Below are positions 17,219 through 24,802 of a stretch of DNA of 47,296 nucleotides, piece after piece (positions within the stretch are counted from its first letter, which is position 1; every line of letters starts with the position of its first letter). Position numbers and translations under genes: made by a program. The notes below the pieces were generated by a model. The model saw only the letters and a list, made by a program, of their open reading frames with translations. It searched no databases and was not told the origin of the DNA. Source of the DNA: Burkholderiales bacterium RIFCSPLOWO2_02_FULL_57_36. Its GTDB lineage: Bacteria; Pseudomonadota; Gammaproteobacteria; Burkholderiales; Burkholderiaceae_D. The stretch lies in NCBI GenBank assembly GCA_001770855.1, contig MESE01000029.1, forward strand, positions 1 to 47,296. Reading direction: 5' to 3'.

Positions 17219-17641
17219 TCAGACGGGAGGATTCGCGGTTGGAATATGACCGGGGTGGCCAAGCAGAGCCACCGCACTCACCAGGGCGGCGGCCGCATTG
17301 CCGGTGGGGGTGATGGTCAGGCGCGTGTAACGCAGGCACCCTGTGTAGCCGATCTTGCGGGTTTTGTTGTCATCCGCGTAGGTGAAGGCTGCCAGCGCGG
17401 CGGTGCCCAGCAGGTCAGCAGCTGTCACATCCGCTGCATCGCTCAGGTTGGCCGCGCTGCCATGCTCCAGCTTGACGGCAAAGGTGGCGTCGGCATCGGC
17501 AATGGAACCCAGGGCGATCATAAAGGTCAGGCTATTGAAGCCCTGGCGGTCAATGATGGCGCTGACTTGGGGCGTATTGTCAGCAACGCTGACGGGGGCA
17601 ATGGCTGGCAACGGATGCACCAGGTTAAACAGGTCTTTCAT
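17219..17641 (-). CDS. Phage structural protein, function unknown
   Basis: 140 residues. The sequence VSAIIDRQGFNSLTFMIALG, then DADATFAVKLEHG and CLRYTRLTITPTG, is beta-rich and recurs in many HK97-type phages of proteobacteria between capsid and connector genes. A decoration or head-completion role is possible but not shown. The 95-bp gap to the connector gene has no convincing gene. Confidence 0.75.
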   Translation of the reverse strand: MKDLFNLVHPLPAIAPVSVADNTPQVSAIIDRQGFNSLTFMIALGSIADADATFAVKLEHGSAANLSDAADVTAADLLGTAALAAFTYADDNKTRKIGYTGCLRYTRLTITPTGNAAAALVSAVALLGHPGHIPTANPPV

Positions 17642-17716
17642 GGGGGAACTCCAAAAAAAATGAGGGGGAAATAGGCACCCAGACTGCGTGACACAGGCTG
17701 GGCGAACGGGCGGCTG

Positions 17717-18952
17717 TTAAGCGGCGGTCTTGAGCAGCTTGACGGCTTCGAAGTTCTGCACACCGCCACCAAAACGGCGGCGGAAGTTGAACTTGGTAAC
17801 GCCTTTTTCTGTGATGTTGTCGCGGATCAGCACAGTGCCGCTACGGTTGACTACCACGTAGGCCTTGCCGATGTCGCCGTAGGCAATGGACAGGCTGTTG
17901 GCTGCGACGCCGGGCATGTTGTCATCGATCTCGACGGTGCTGCCCAGCAGGCGGCCACCGAAACCGGCCAGCGGGTCCGGCTGCCACAGGTAGAAAGCAC
18001 CGGTGCCATCCTTCATCTGGCGCACTTTGCCCAGGGTAGAGTCGTTCATGAGCCATGCTGCGCCAGTGCGGTACTGCGCTTTCAGGGCATGCTGCAAGTC
18101 GATGAGGGCGTCGCCGGGGTTGGAGGCTGCAAAGTCGGAAGCACCGCGACTCTTGACGTAGCCGATCTTGCCCCAAGCGTAGTTGGCATTGGCTACGGTG
18201 TCGTAAGCCAGCAAACCGCGTGCGCCCTGGACGCCGTCGCCCACCGCGTACTCATAAGCGGCCAATTCGGCAAAGGCGATGGCGGCTTCATTGGACAGGT
18301 CTAGCTCCAGGGCGTAGTCGGCATCGTCCAGCGTTTCGTTTTCCACCTGCGGTTCGGCTTCGGCGGTGTGCGCCGTGAACTCAAGCACGTCCCAAGTGGG
18401 TGTGTCGGAATTGCCACCACTGCGGCCGTTGCGCACACGGCGTGCCGCCATGCCGCCTGTTTTGACGCGCTTTTTGAAGGTGTCGGTACCGATGGTGACG
18501 TTGCGGGCCAGGCGACCAATAGCGCTGGTCTGGCCTACGACGCGCAGAAGCTCAACGTCCATCTCTGCCGTGACAAAGATACCCCCGTCCGGCACACTGG
18601 AGCTGTTGTATTTTTTGGTGCCGTACGCTTTTTGGTGCAGGTCCAGCCCGCCCGATTTTTCACCGGTACGCAGGAAGTTATTGACAAATTCCTTGTACGC
18701 AATCTGCTCCGGTGTGAGGCCTTTAACGTCAGCGAGCAACCCAGCCGTGGGGCGGTTGGTTTTTTTGGCCATGTCGGTCAGATCGCCGCTGAGCTTGGTG
18801 AGTTCGTTGTTCAGTTTTTCAACGGTAGCCTGCAACTCACTTACAGCCTTTCCGTCCGCTTTCGCTTTGATCAGCTCGTCGTTTTTGCGTGTGAATTCGC
18901 CATAGGCGTCATTTTGCTTTTGCAGCAATTCTTGAATTTCTTTGAGGTCCAT
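17717..18952 (-). CDS. HK97-fold major capsid protein
   Basis: 411 residues from ATG 18952, preceded by aaggaaat. The first about 65 residues are a coiled coil (MDLKEIQELLQKQNDAYGEF...) typical of the scaffolding delta domain removed by the protease. The mature part contains FVTAEMDVELLRVVGQTSAI, AAWLMNDSTLGKVRQMKD, and PLAGFGGRLLGSTVEIDDNM, all classical HK97 capsid motifs. Confidence 0.95.
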   Translation of the reverse strand: MDLKEIQELLQKQNDAYGEFTRKNDELIKAKADGKAVSELQATVEKLNNELTKLSGDLTDMAKKTNRPTAGLLADVKGLTPEQIAYKEFVNNFLRTGEKSGGLDLHQKAYGTKKYNSSSVPDGGIFVTAEMDVELLRVVGQTSAIGRLARNVTIGTDTFKKRVKTGGMAARRVRNGRSGGNSDTPTWDVLEFTAHTAEAEPQVENETLDDADYALELDLSNEAAIAFAELAAYEYAVGDGVQGARGLLAYDTVANANYAWGKIGYVKSRGASDFAASNPGDALIDLQHALKAQYRTGAAWLMNDSTLGKVRQMKDGTGAFYLWQPDPLAGFGGRLLGSTVEIDDNMPGVAANSLSIAYGDIGKAYVVVNRSGTVLIRDNITEKGVTKFNFRRRFGGGVQNFEAVKLLKTAA

Positions 18953-18983
18953 TTTTGATTTCCTTATGAAAAAATGAAGGGGA

Positions 18984-19616
18984 TTAGCTGCTGAGCAGCG
19001 CGGTGTTGCGTCGGATGGCCGCCGCCAGTTCATCCAGCTCGTCGGAATCACTCCGGCCCTGCGTGGCTTTGATGCGGGCCACCAGGCCCAGCGCTTGGGA
19101 TTTGCTGAACCCACCTACCTCACGCAGGAAGGCTTCGGCATCTCGCAAGGAGTCGATTTCATGAATGGCCTTGACGCCGGTGATACGCGCAGCATCGTTG
19201 GCGGGAAAGGTCACCAGGGAGACCTCCCACAGGTCCAGTGTTTTGAGTGTGTTGACGCCGGTGACGCGGTCATAGCTTTCGTCGCGCACTTCAAATCCAA
19301 TGCTCAGTCCGCTGATGGCCCCCATCTTGAGCAGCTCGTAGGCCTCGGCACCGCGCACAGTTTTGAGGGCCAGTTTGCCCTCGACGTGCAGGCCGATGGC
19401 GTCTTCTTTGACGCCGGTGTAGATCCCGATGGGCTCGCCGCTGCGGTGCTGCCAGAGCAGGCTGGGCTGACGGGTTTTAAGCGAGTCGGTGAACGCACCC
19501 GCCACCACGATTTCTTTGTAGCTGTCGATCACGCCAAAGACGCTACCGTAGCCAGAAAAAAGGCCATCTTCAGAGACGGCCTTGACTTTGAAAGGGACAT
19601 CGAGGTGTTTAAGCAT
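18984..19616 (-). CDS. Prohead protease (HK97 family, U35)
   Basis: 210 residues from ATG 19616. GLFSGYGSVFGVIDSYKEIV starts the domain, the presumed catalytic His lies in LLWQHRSGEPIG, and the catalytic Ser in GAISGLSIGFEV. It cleaves the capsid delta domain during head maturation. It overlaps the portal stop by eight bases and precedes the capsid gene. Confidence 0.94.
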   Translation of the reverse strand: MLKHLDVPFKVKAVSEDGLFSGYGSVFGVIDSYKEIVVAGAFTDSLKTRQPSLLWQHRSGEPIGIYTGVKEDAIGLHVEGKLALKTVRGAEAYELLKMGAISGLSIGFEVRDESYDRVTGVNTLKTLDLWEVSLVTFPANDAARITGVKAIHEIDSLRDAEAFLREVGGFSKSQALGLVARIKATQGRSDSDELDELAAAIRRNTALLSS

Positions 19617-20868
19617 TGCTGGTTCCTTGTCCTGCGGGGGCACCGCTGGGGTCGTTTGTCATGTTGGTGGGGGTGAGGGGTTCGTCCAGGCCTTCAATGG
19701 GGTTGAGGTCGAGCTTTCCGCGTGCCTCATTGCGGTCCATGATGCCGCCCATGGTCATGCGGTAGAGGTACTCGGCTGTGTCCTTGAGGGCGCCGCGCAA
19801 CATGCCCGCTTCGACCAGCTTGGTGTAGTAGCCCTTTTGCCGCTCTGCGCGGGTCAGCAGGTTCACATCGGCGCTTTGCTGTATGCGTTCGTACCAAGGC
19901 ATCAGGGTGTGGACCATGTGGGCCAGGAACATTTGCTCCGAGGAGGCGTAGGTGGCTGCCTTCCCGCCGCTATAACCGAGCATGATGGGCAGCACCCGGA
20001 AGAACCGGGCTACTTCCTCGATCTGGTGGCCGCGTGTCTCCAGGTGCTGCGCATCGACGCCGGTCATGACCTGACTGGTGAATTTGGCGGCACGGTCCAG
20101 CAGCATGATGCCGCCGCGCTTGGCGCCCGCGTTGTTGTCTTCAATCCATTTTTTCAGGGTTTTGTACTGCCCTTCATCCAAAGTGGAATCAACCGAGTAG
20201 AGGCCGCTGGGCTGCACACCATTGGCATGCAACTTGGCCTGACTTTCTTCCGTGGCTATGGACAAACCAACCGCCTCGCGGGCCAGCTGCAGCACATCCA
20301 ATCCGTCGACTCCGTTCCAACTGGGGCCTCGCAGATGCCAGATCGACTCTTGCGGGAATTCTTTGGCCACGCCGTTGGCCCCCTGGACGGTGTAGGTCAG
20401 GCTCCAGTCGGCGTTTTGCTTGACAGTGACGCGGCCAGGGTCCAACGGAATCAGCTCTGCAATGCGTAGGCCTTGGGAGCCCACGTCCACCCGGTTGATG
20501 AATGACACGGCGCGACCAGTCAGCGCCGCATGCATGGTGATCATCTCGCGGTACTCAAAACTCGTTTGCCAACTGTTCGGCTGGCGGTGCAGCAGGTCGT
20601 ACAGCGGGTGTTCGATGGCGTTGCGGCGCTGCGGATGGCGGCTGATGGGGGACGGCAGTTCCTGCAGCAGCTTGAACGGCACCTGGGCTACACCTTCTGC
20701 AATGACGCGGATGGACAAAAACACCGCGCCCACCCGCAAGGCGGTTTCACGATTGACGGTGACACCGGCCTTGCTGCTCACACTGCCCAGCAACAGCCCG
20801 GTCAGTGCGGCCAACGGGTCACCCGATGCGCCAACCGATTTGCGGCGAAAAATGTCAAGTAGTTTCAC
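19609..20868 (-). CDS. HK97-type portal protein
   Basis: 419 residues. VSSKAGVTVNRETALRVGAV, HPLYDLLHRQPNSWQTSFEY and EEVARFFRVLPIMLGYSGGK are family signatures. It forms the dodecameric DNA entry channel at one capsid vertex. Overlaps the terminase stop by 14 bases. Confidence 0.95.
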   Translation of the reverse strand: MKLLDIFRRKSVGASGDPLAALTGLLLGSVSSKAGVTVNRETALRVGAVFLSIRVIAEGVAQVPFKLLQELPSPISRHPQRRNAIEHPLYDLLHRQPNSWQTSFEYREMITMHAALTGRAVSFINRVDVGSQGLRIAELIPLDPGRVTVKQNADWSLTYTVQGANGVAKEFPQESIWHLRGPSWNGVDGLDVLQLAREAVGLSIATEESQAKLHANGVQPSGLYSVDSTLDEGQYKTLKKWIEDNNAGAKRGGIMLLDRAAKFTSQVMTGVDAQHLETRGHQIEEVARFFRVLPIMLGYSGGKAATYASSEQMFLAHMVHTLMPWYERIQQSADVNLLTRAERQKGYYTKLVEAGMLRGALKDTAEYLYRMTMGGIMDRNEARGKLDLNPIEGLDEPLTPTNMTNDPSGAPAGQGTSNA

Positions 20869-22534
20869 TCAGGGTTTCCCAAAAGGATTTTTCGGTTTTT
20901 TCGTACGTCAACGCGCGGCCCAGCGCCATCAGCATGGCCATGGGGCCGTCGATCTTGTTTTCGGGGCGTTCTTTGGTGGGGGAGCGCAGTTCATTGAACT
21001 TGCTGACCTTGACCACCAGGTTGCTCACCATCCAGGTCATGACCGGGTTACCGTCAAACTTCAGTTTCTTTTCAAGCACCAGGTTTTCCACCTGGATCAG
21101 CGGCGGCGTGAAAAACATGGCACGCTGGGTGATTTCCACCAGCGGCAGGCCTTCTTCAATCAACTTGCCAGCGAAATACATGCTCAGTGCCGGGTCGAAT
21201 GCAATTTCCTGCACGTCAAACAGCTTGCAATAGCGGCGCATGTCTTCGGCCAGCACATCAAAGTCGGTGATATCGCCATCGGTGACGATCACATGCCCTG
21301 CCCTAGCCCATCCGCTTAGGTGGGCGTTTCCGCTTTCCTGCACTGCCAGCTCGTTCAAGTACAGACGTATGCACACATGCCATTCGTCGCCACGCTGAAA
21401 TACCAGGCATAACGCGGCAAAGTCTTTCTTTTGCGCCAGGTCGAGGCCCATCCAACACCGCTCGCCAGCAAAGTCACCCAGGCTCATGCCTGGCACTGCA
21501 CACTTGGCCCAGGCCACCATGTCCATCCAGGCGCTTTCTCCGTTGACCCAGACGTTGAGCCGCTTGGTGAAGAAGTTGTTGCGCGAACTCTCAGAGTTTT
21601 CCGCGTTGCGGCTGACGGCTTCCATGTCATCGCGCAGCACCGACACCAGCCAGTTGGGGTTTGCTTTGGCCCAGCTGGATTCAACAAACGGGTTGTCGCC
21701 ATCGTCTATGGTGTAGATGATGCCGAAGGTGCTGTGGTCGTCAATGACGCGCTCCAGCACTTTCGTGGTGTGGGTGCGGCGCTCGTAGCAGATGCCACTC
21801 AGATCCGTACCCGCCGTGGTGATATTCCACAGCAATGACTGCTCACGGGCGCCCCTGGCGGTGTCGATCACGTCATAAACGGCTCGCGTCTTGTGCGCGT
21901 GCAGCTCGTCCAGTACTGAGAAGTGCACGTTCAGACCATCCAGCGTGCTGCCTTCTGCGGCCAACGGCTTGAAGCTGCTCGCGGTGTGGGCCACGGTGAT
22001 GCTGTGCTGCAGGATGGCCAGGCCCAAGTAGGTGCGCATGTCGGGCGTGCGCTCGGCCATTTGCTTGGCATCGTCAAACACGATGCGGGCTTGGTCCTTG
22101 GTGGTGGCCGCGCTGTAGATTTCAGCTCCGGGCTCGCCGTCAGCAGTCAACATGAACAAGGCCACACCGCTGGACAAGGTGGACTTCGCGTTCTTGCGCG
22201 GGATCTCCAAGTACACGTCGCGGAAACGGCGCAGACCGGTGTCGCGGTGGACCCACCCAAAGATTGTCGTCAAAATGAACGACTGCCAGGAGCCCAGCTC
22301 GATCAGGCGACGGTCACGTGCCCACTTGCCTTTGATATGCGGCAGCAGCTCAATGAATTCGCACGGCCGCACGGCGCGTGCCGGGTCAAATACCCACGGC
22401 CACTCGTCCGAGACTTCACGCTCCAGGTCATCGACTTGGCGCTGCACCGCCAGGATGGTCCACTTGCAAGCCGGAATTGCGCCCGACAGCACGCCGCGCA
22501 TGTAGTCATGCGCCTCATTGATGTGATTTCTCAC
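20855..22534 (-). CDS. terL: Terminase large subunit
   Basis: 559 residues. The Walker A-like RKNAKST (113-119) with the preceding YLEIP, the Walker B region FSVLDELHAHK (about 200), the coupling motif WNITTAG and a C-terminal RNase H-like nuclease (Asp in WMGLDLAQKKDFAALCLVF and later acids in EIAFDPALSMYF) identify an HK97-type motor. It cuts and packages DNA with TerS. Confidence 0.95.
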   Translation of the reverse strand: MRNHINEAHDYMRGVLSGAIPACKWTILAVQRQVDDLEREVSDEWPWVFDPARAVRPCEFIELLPHIKGKWARDRRLIELGSWQSFILTTIFGWVHRDTGLRRFRDVYLEIPRKNAKSTLSSGVALFMLTADGEPGAEIYSAATTKDQARIVFDDAKQMAERTPDMRTYLGLAILQHSITVAHTASSFKPLAAEGSTLDGLNVHFSVLDELHAHKTRAVYDVIDTARGAREQSLLWNITTAGTDLSGICYERRTHTTKVLERVIDDHSTFGIIYTIDDGDNPFVESSWAKANPNWLVSVLRDDMEAVSRNAENSESSRNNFFTKRLNVWVNGESAWMDMVAWAKCAVPGMSLGDFAGERCWMGLDLAQKKDFAALCLVFQRGDEWHVCIRLYLNELAVQESGNAHLSGWARAGHVIVTDGDITDFDVLAEDMRRYCKLFDVQEIAFDPALSMYFAGKLIEEGLPLVEITQRAMFFTPPLIQVENLVLEKKLKFDGNPVMTWMVSNLVVKVSKFNELRSPTKERPENKIDGPMAMLMALGRALTYEKTEKSFWETLSETT

Positions 22535-23094
22535 GGAACCAGTGAGAACTTTGCGAAGCCGCTGACGACGTTTTGGCTTGGCGCTGGATCAATGCCAGGT
22601 AAGGACGGCTGCACGTAGTTGGAGGGCTGCACGCGGGCGCGGGCTGATGGACTCAGGCCGAAATGCGCCAGATGCCGGTGCACCTGCAGGCGGTGACCTG
22701 CAATCAGATTCACGATCACGCTTTGCTGTTCGTAGCCACTGGGGGTAACTACCCGACTCGCAGCAAAGACTGCATCGGGGTAAGTCATTCCTTCGTTGAC
22801 GTGGCCTTGAACCTTGCCATTGAACGCCATTTCCAACTCAGACAAACGACCCACCGCCTGGCAGTAAAGCGCCAGTGCGGCGCGGTCCAGGCCGCTGATC
22901 AAACCCAACTCTTCCAAGAGCGGTGCAATGCGTTTCCATTCCTTTTTTGCTTCTTGCCCAAGGTGTTTGGGTGGCGACGGAATTTCTACGCGCGGATTTA
23001 CCCCATCAGACAGGTTCAGTGCTCGCTTGCCGGGGTTTCCCTCCAGCACCTTGAGCGCGGCAGGCTTCGGCAGTGGCCCCCGTGATCCAATCAT
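22531..23094 (-). CDS. terS: Terminase small subunit, P27 family
   Basis: 187 residues from ATG 23094. The start MIGSRGPLPKPAALKVLEGN, then PGKRALN, is the P27-family signature; EWKRIAPLLEELGLISGLDR and LALYCQAVGRLSELE follow. It recognises the packaging site and recruits TerL. The ATG/stop overlap with terL is four bases. Confidence 0.93.
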   Translation of the reverse strand: MIGSRGPLPKPAALKVLEGNPGKRALNLSDGVNPRVEIPSPPKHLGQEAKKEWKRIAPLLEELGLISGLDRAALALYCQAVGRLSELEMAFNGKVQGHVNEGMTYPDAVFAASRVVTPSGYEQQSVIVNLIAGHRLQVHRHLAHFGLSPSARARVQPSNYVQPSLPGIDPAPSQNVVSGFAKFSLVP

Positions 23095-23219
23095 GTTCAA
23101 AATCCTTGCTGTGTTTTGTTGAAGATGGGCATGGCACCCCACGCTGGCGGGGTACCCCCCCTCCCATTACTTGCGCACGTGAAAAAAGTGGGAAGCGTTC
23201 GGTCCCGGTGGGAAAAGTC

Positions 23220-23603
23220 CTAGACTTTTGATGCCCCCCACCCTCTATCTATTCCCCTCTTCGCCTCGGCTTGCGTCTTTTCCAGATGGCAGGCACAGCA
23301 GATGGATTGCAGGTTGCTTTCCTCATCGGTCCCACCTTCGGCCTTTGGTATCTTGTGATCGACCTCGCGGGCCAAGGTCACACGGTCCAACTCCATGCAG
23401 GGCTGGCATAGTCCGGCATCACGCTTAAGTACCGATTCGCGCAGCTTTGTCCACGCAGTTCCATATCCACGCTCATGTCGGCTACCGCGTTTCTTGTCTG
23501 CAAACCGATTGGCTTGGGGGTGTTTTGCACAGCGACTAGAGCCGTCGCGCACCAGCACACCACAGCCGGGATATCCACAGGGTTTAGGTGCTGCTGTTGC
23601 CAT
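23220..23603 (-). CDS. HNH endonuclease
   Basis: 127 residues from ATG 23603. The C-terminal half has C-x-x-C (LCQPCMEL), REVDHKIPKAEGGTDEESNL and ICCACHLEKT, the complete HNH/zinc motif. An N-terminal Cys/His cluster (PCGYPGCG, RCAKH) may bind another zinc. HNH genes next to TerS/TerL are common in HK97-type phages, where they stimulate terminase cleavage. Confidence 0.92.
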   Translation of the reverse strand: MATAAPKPCGYPGCGVLVRDGSSRCAKHPQANRFADKKRGSRHERGYGTAWTKLRESVLKRDAGLCQPCMELDRVTLAREVDHKIPKAEGGTDEESNLQSICCACHLEKTQAEAKRGIDRGWGASKV

Positions 23604-23621
23604 ATGAATCATGCAAAGAAA

Positions 23622-23651
23622 AACCCCTGCAAGTAGTGGCCTGCAGGGGTT
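23622..23651 (-). terminator. Rho-independent terminator upstream of HNH/terminase genes
   Basis: The 10-bp stem aacccctgca / tgcaggggtt is followed on the minus strand by a T-rich tail. It lies just after the Q-like gene in the direction of transcription, as expected for a terminator overridden by an antiterminator to switch on late genes. Confidence 0.85.
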
Positions 23652-23718
23652 TGAAGGGCTATTGAATTCGGGGTGGTGACACGAACTCCACAGCTTGCCT
23701 GAAATGTACATAAAAAGT

Positions 23719-24105
23719 CTATGTCGTAAAACTCCTTTTTTTCTTGAGTTCGGCCTGGTCAGCGAACCATTGCGCGATAGCGTGGTCAGCATGATCAAGG
23801 TTCGCCTTCACCGTGGACTCTGCGCGTGCCATGTTCCGCGCCGTCTCCTTGATACCGACTCCCTTGATATAGATGAATTGCAGGGTGACATACAGGTGAC
23901 CACGCCCCAGCCTCAAGGACTCCACCGCCTGGTTTGTCTTCTCGGCGTCCACCTCATCCACTGGCAGCATGATCTCCCGACTGCGGTCCACCGGATCGGA
24001 CAGCAGCACCGACTGCGTGGCCCAGCCCATGCCGCCGCTGGCCTCCCTCACCTTCCACAACGCCCAGTTTTCCAGCCGGTGTTTGATCCAATCAATGCGC
24101 GCCAT
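23719..24105 (-). CDS. Antitermination protein Q-like regulator
   Basis: 128 residues starting MARIDWIKHRLENWALWKVR and containing the helix-turn-helix segment YVTLQFIYIKGVGIKETARN, then MARAESTVKANLDHADHAIA. It resembles Q/RinA-like late-gene regulators with a sigma region 4-like fold. It lies immediately before a strong terminator and the terminase module, which fits control of late transcription. Family assignment is by pattern. Confidence 0.75.
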   Translation of the reverse strand: MARIDWIKHRLENWALWKVREASGGMGWATQSVLLSDPVDRSREIMLPVDEVDAEKTNQAVESLRLGRGHLYVTLQFIYIKGVGIKETARNMARAESTVKANLDHADHAIAQWFADQAELKKKRSFTT

Positions 24106-24397
24106 TGCTTGCCCCTGGTGTTGGAGTCGCCATAAACACCGCGAACGTGCAGCCCATCAACAACGCATAGTTCTGCTCGGCCGCAATCGGGTGCGTGGCC
24201 GAAAATGGTGCGCCCAGGCAATGCCCAGCTTCCATGGCGTAGAAGTAGCCAGGCTCACCCTTGAGCGAGCGACGAATGCACGCATTGACGTACTCAGCAC
24301 CCCACTCCTTTCGTTTGACTTCCACCCACTTGGCGGTTTCTGGCATCTGCTGACGAAGATCCACCCTCGCGGCTGGCTGGCGGGGCTGTTGGTTCAT
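24092..24397 (-). CDS. Conserved phage protein of unknown function
   Basis: 101 residues. MPETAKWVEVKRKEWGAEYV, then NACIRRSLKGEPGYFYAMEA and MGCTFAVFMA, look like a small protein often found near replication or Q genes in Burkholderiales prophages. No domain of known function was recognised. Overlaps the Q-like gene by 14 bases. Confidence 0.72.
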   Translation of the reverse strand: MNQQPRQPAARVDLRQQMPETAKWVEVKRKEWGAEYVNACIRRSLKGEPGYFYAMEAGHCLGAPFSATHPIAAEQNYALLMGCTFAVFMATPTPGASNGAH

Positions 24398-24419
24398 GGT
24401 TTATTTCCTGAAAAAACGA

Positions 24420-24690
24420 GGTGGTGGACCGGGTATGGACGTAGGGTGGACGGCGCAAACCCGCATGGATACTCAATCCGTCCATCCGTCCAACCCGACC
24501 ACATGTGTGTGGGTAAGCTGCGCCCGTGCGTACGCGCGCAGACACGCGCCCACCCGTGTCTGCGTGTGTGCATACGTATGCACACGGCGGGGTTTGGGGT
24601 GGACGGGTGGACGGATAGCCATTTACCTAACAAAATCAACAGCTTGCGACGTCCACCCCAGGTGGACGTAAGGTGGACGGGGTGGACGGC
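24420..24690. other. Repeat-rich non-coding gap, candidate replication origin
   Basis: The 405-bp gap 24398-24802 has no convincing gene. It holds at least six copies of gtggacg-type words on the plus strand (24424, 24446, 24599, 24607, and 24661/24672/24681 spaced 9-11 bp), inverted copies near 24480-24495, a 9-bp dyad (acgtccacc / ggtggacgt, 24649-24669), a perfect 20-bp palindrome at 24566-24585 and alternating purine-pyrimidine tracts at 24508-24560. Adjacent to the primase-helicase gene, this fits an iteron-type origin. Confidence 0.55.
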
Positions 24691-24802
24691 GGCGGCGACA
24701 GGACCGACTGCACAAACGTATGAACGTCGGCACAGGCGGGGCGTGACCGGCCAGCAGGGCGTCCAAGCGCCACCACAAGCATTGATCTTGCGAGAGAGGG
24801 GG

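Noticed and set aside
17121..17339. 72-codon minus-strand frame before the connector gene
   Set aside because: Low-complexity His/Pro/Arg content, overlaps the supported gene 17219-17641 in another frame.
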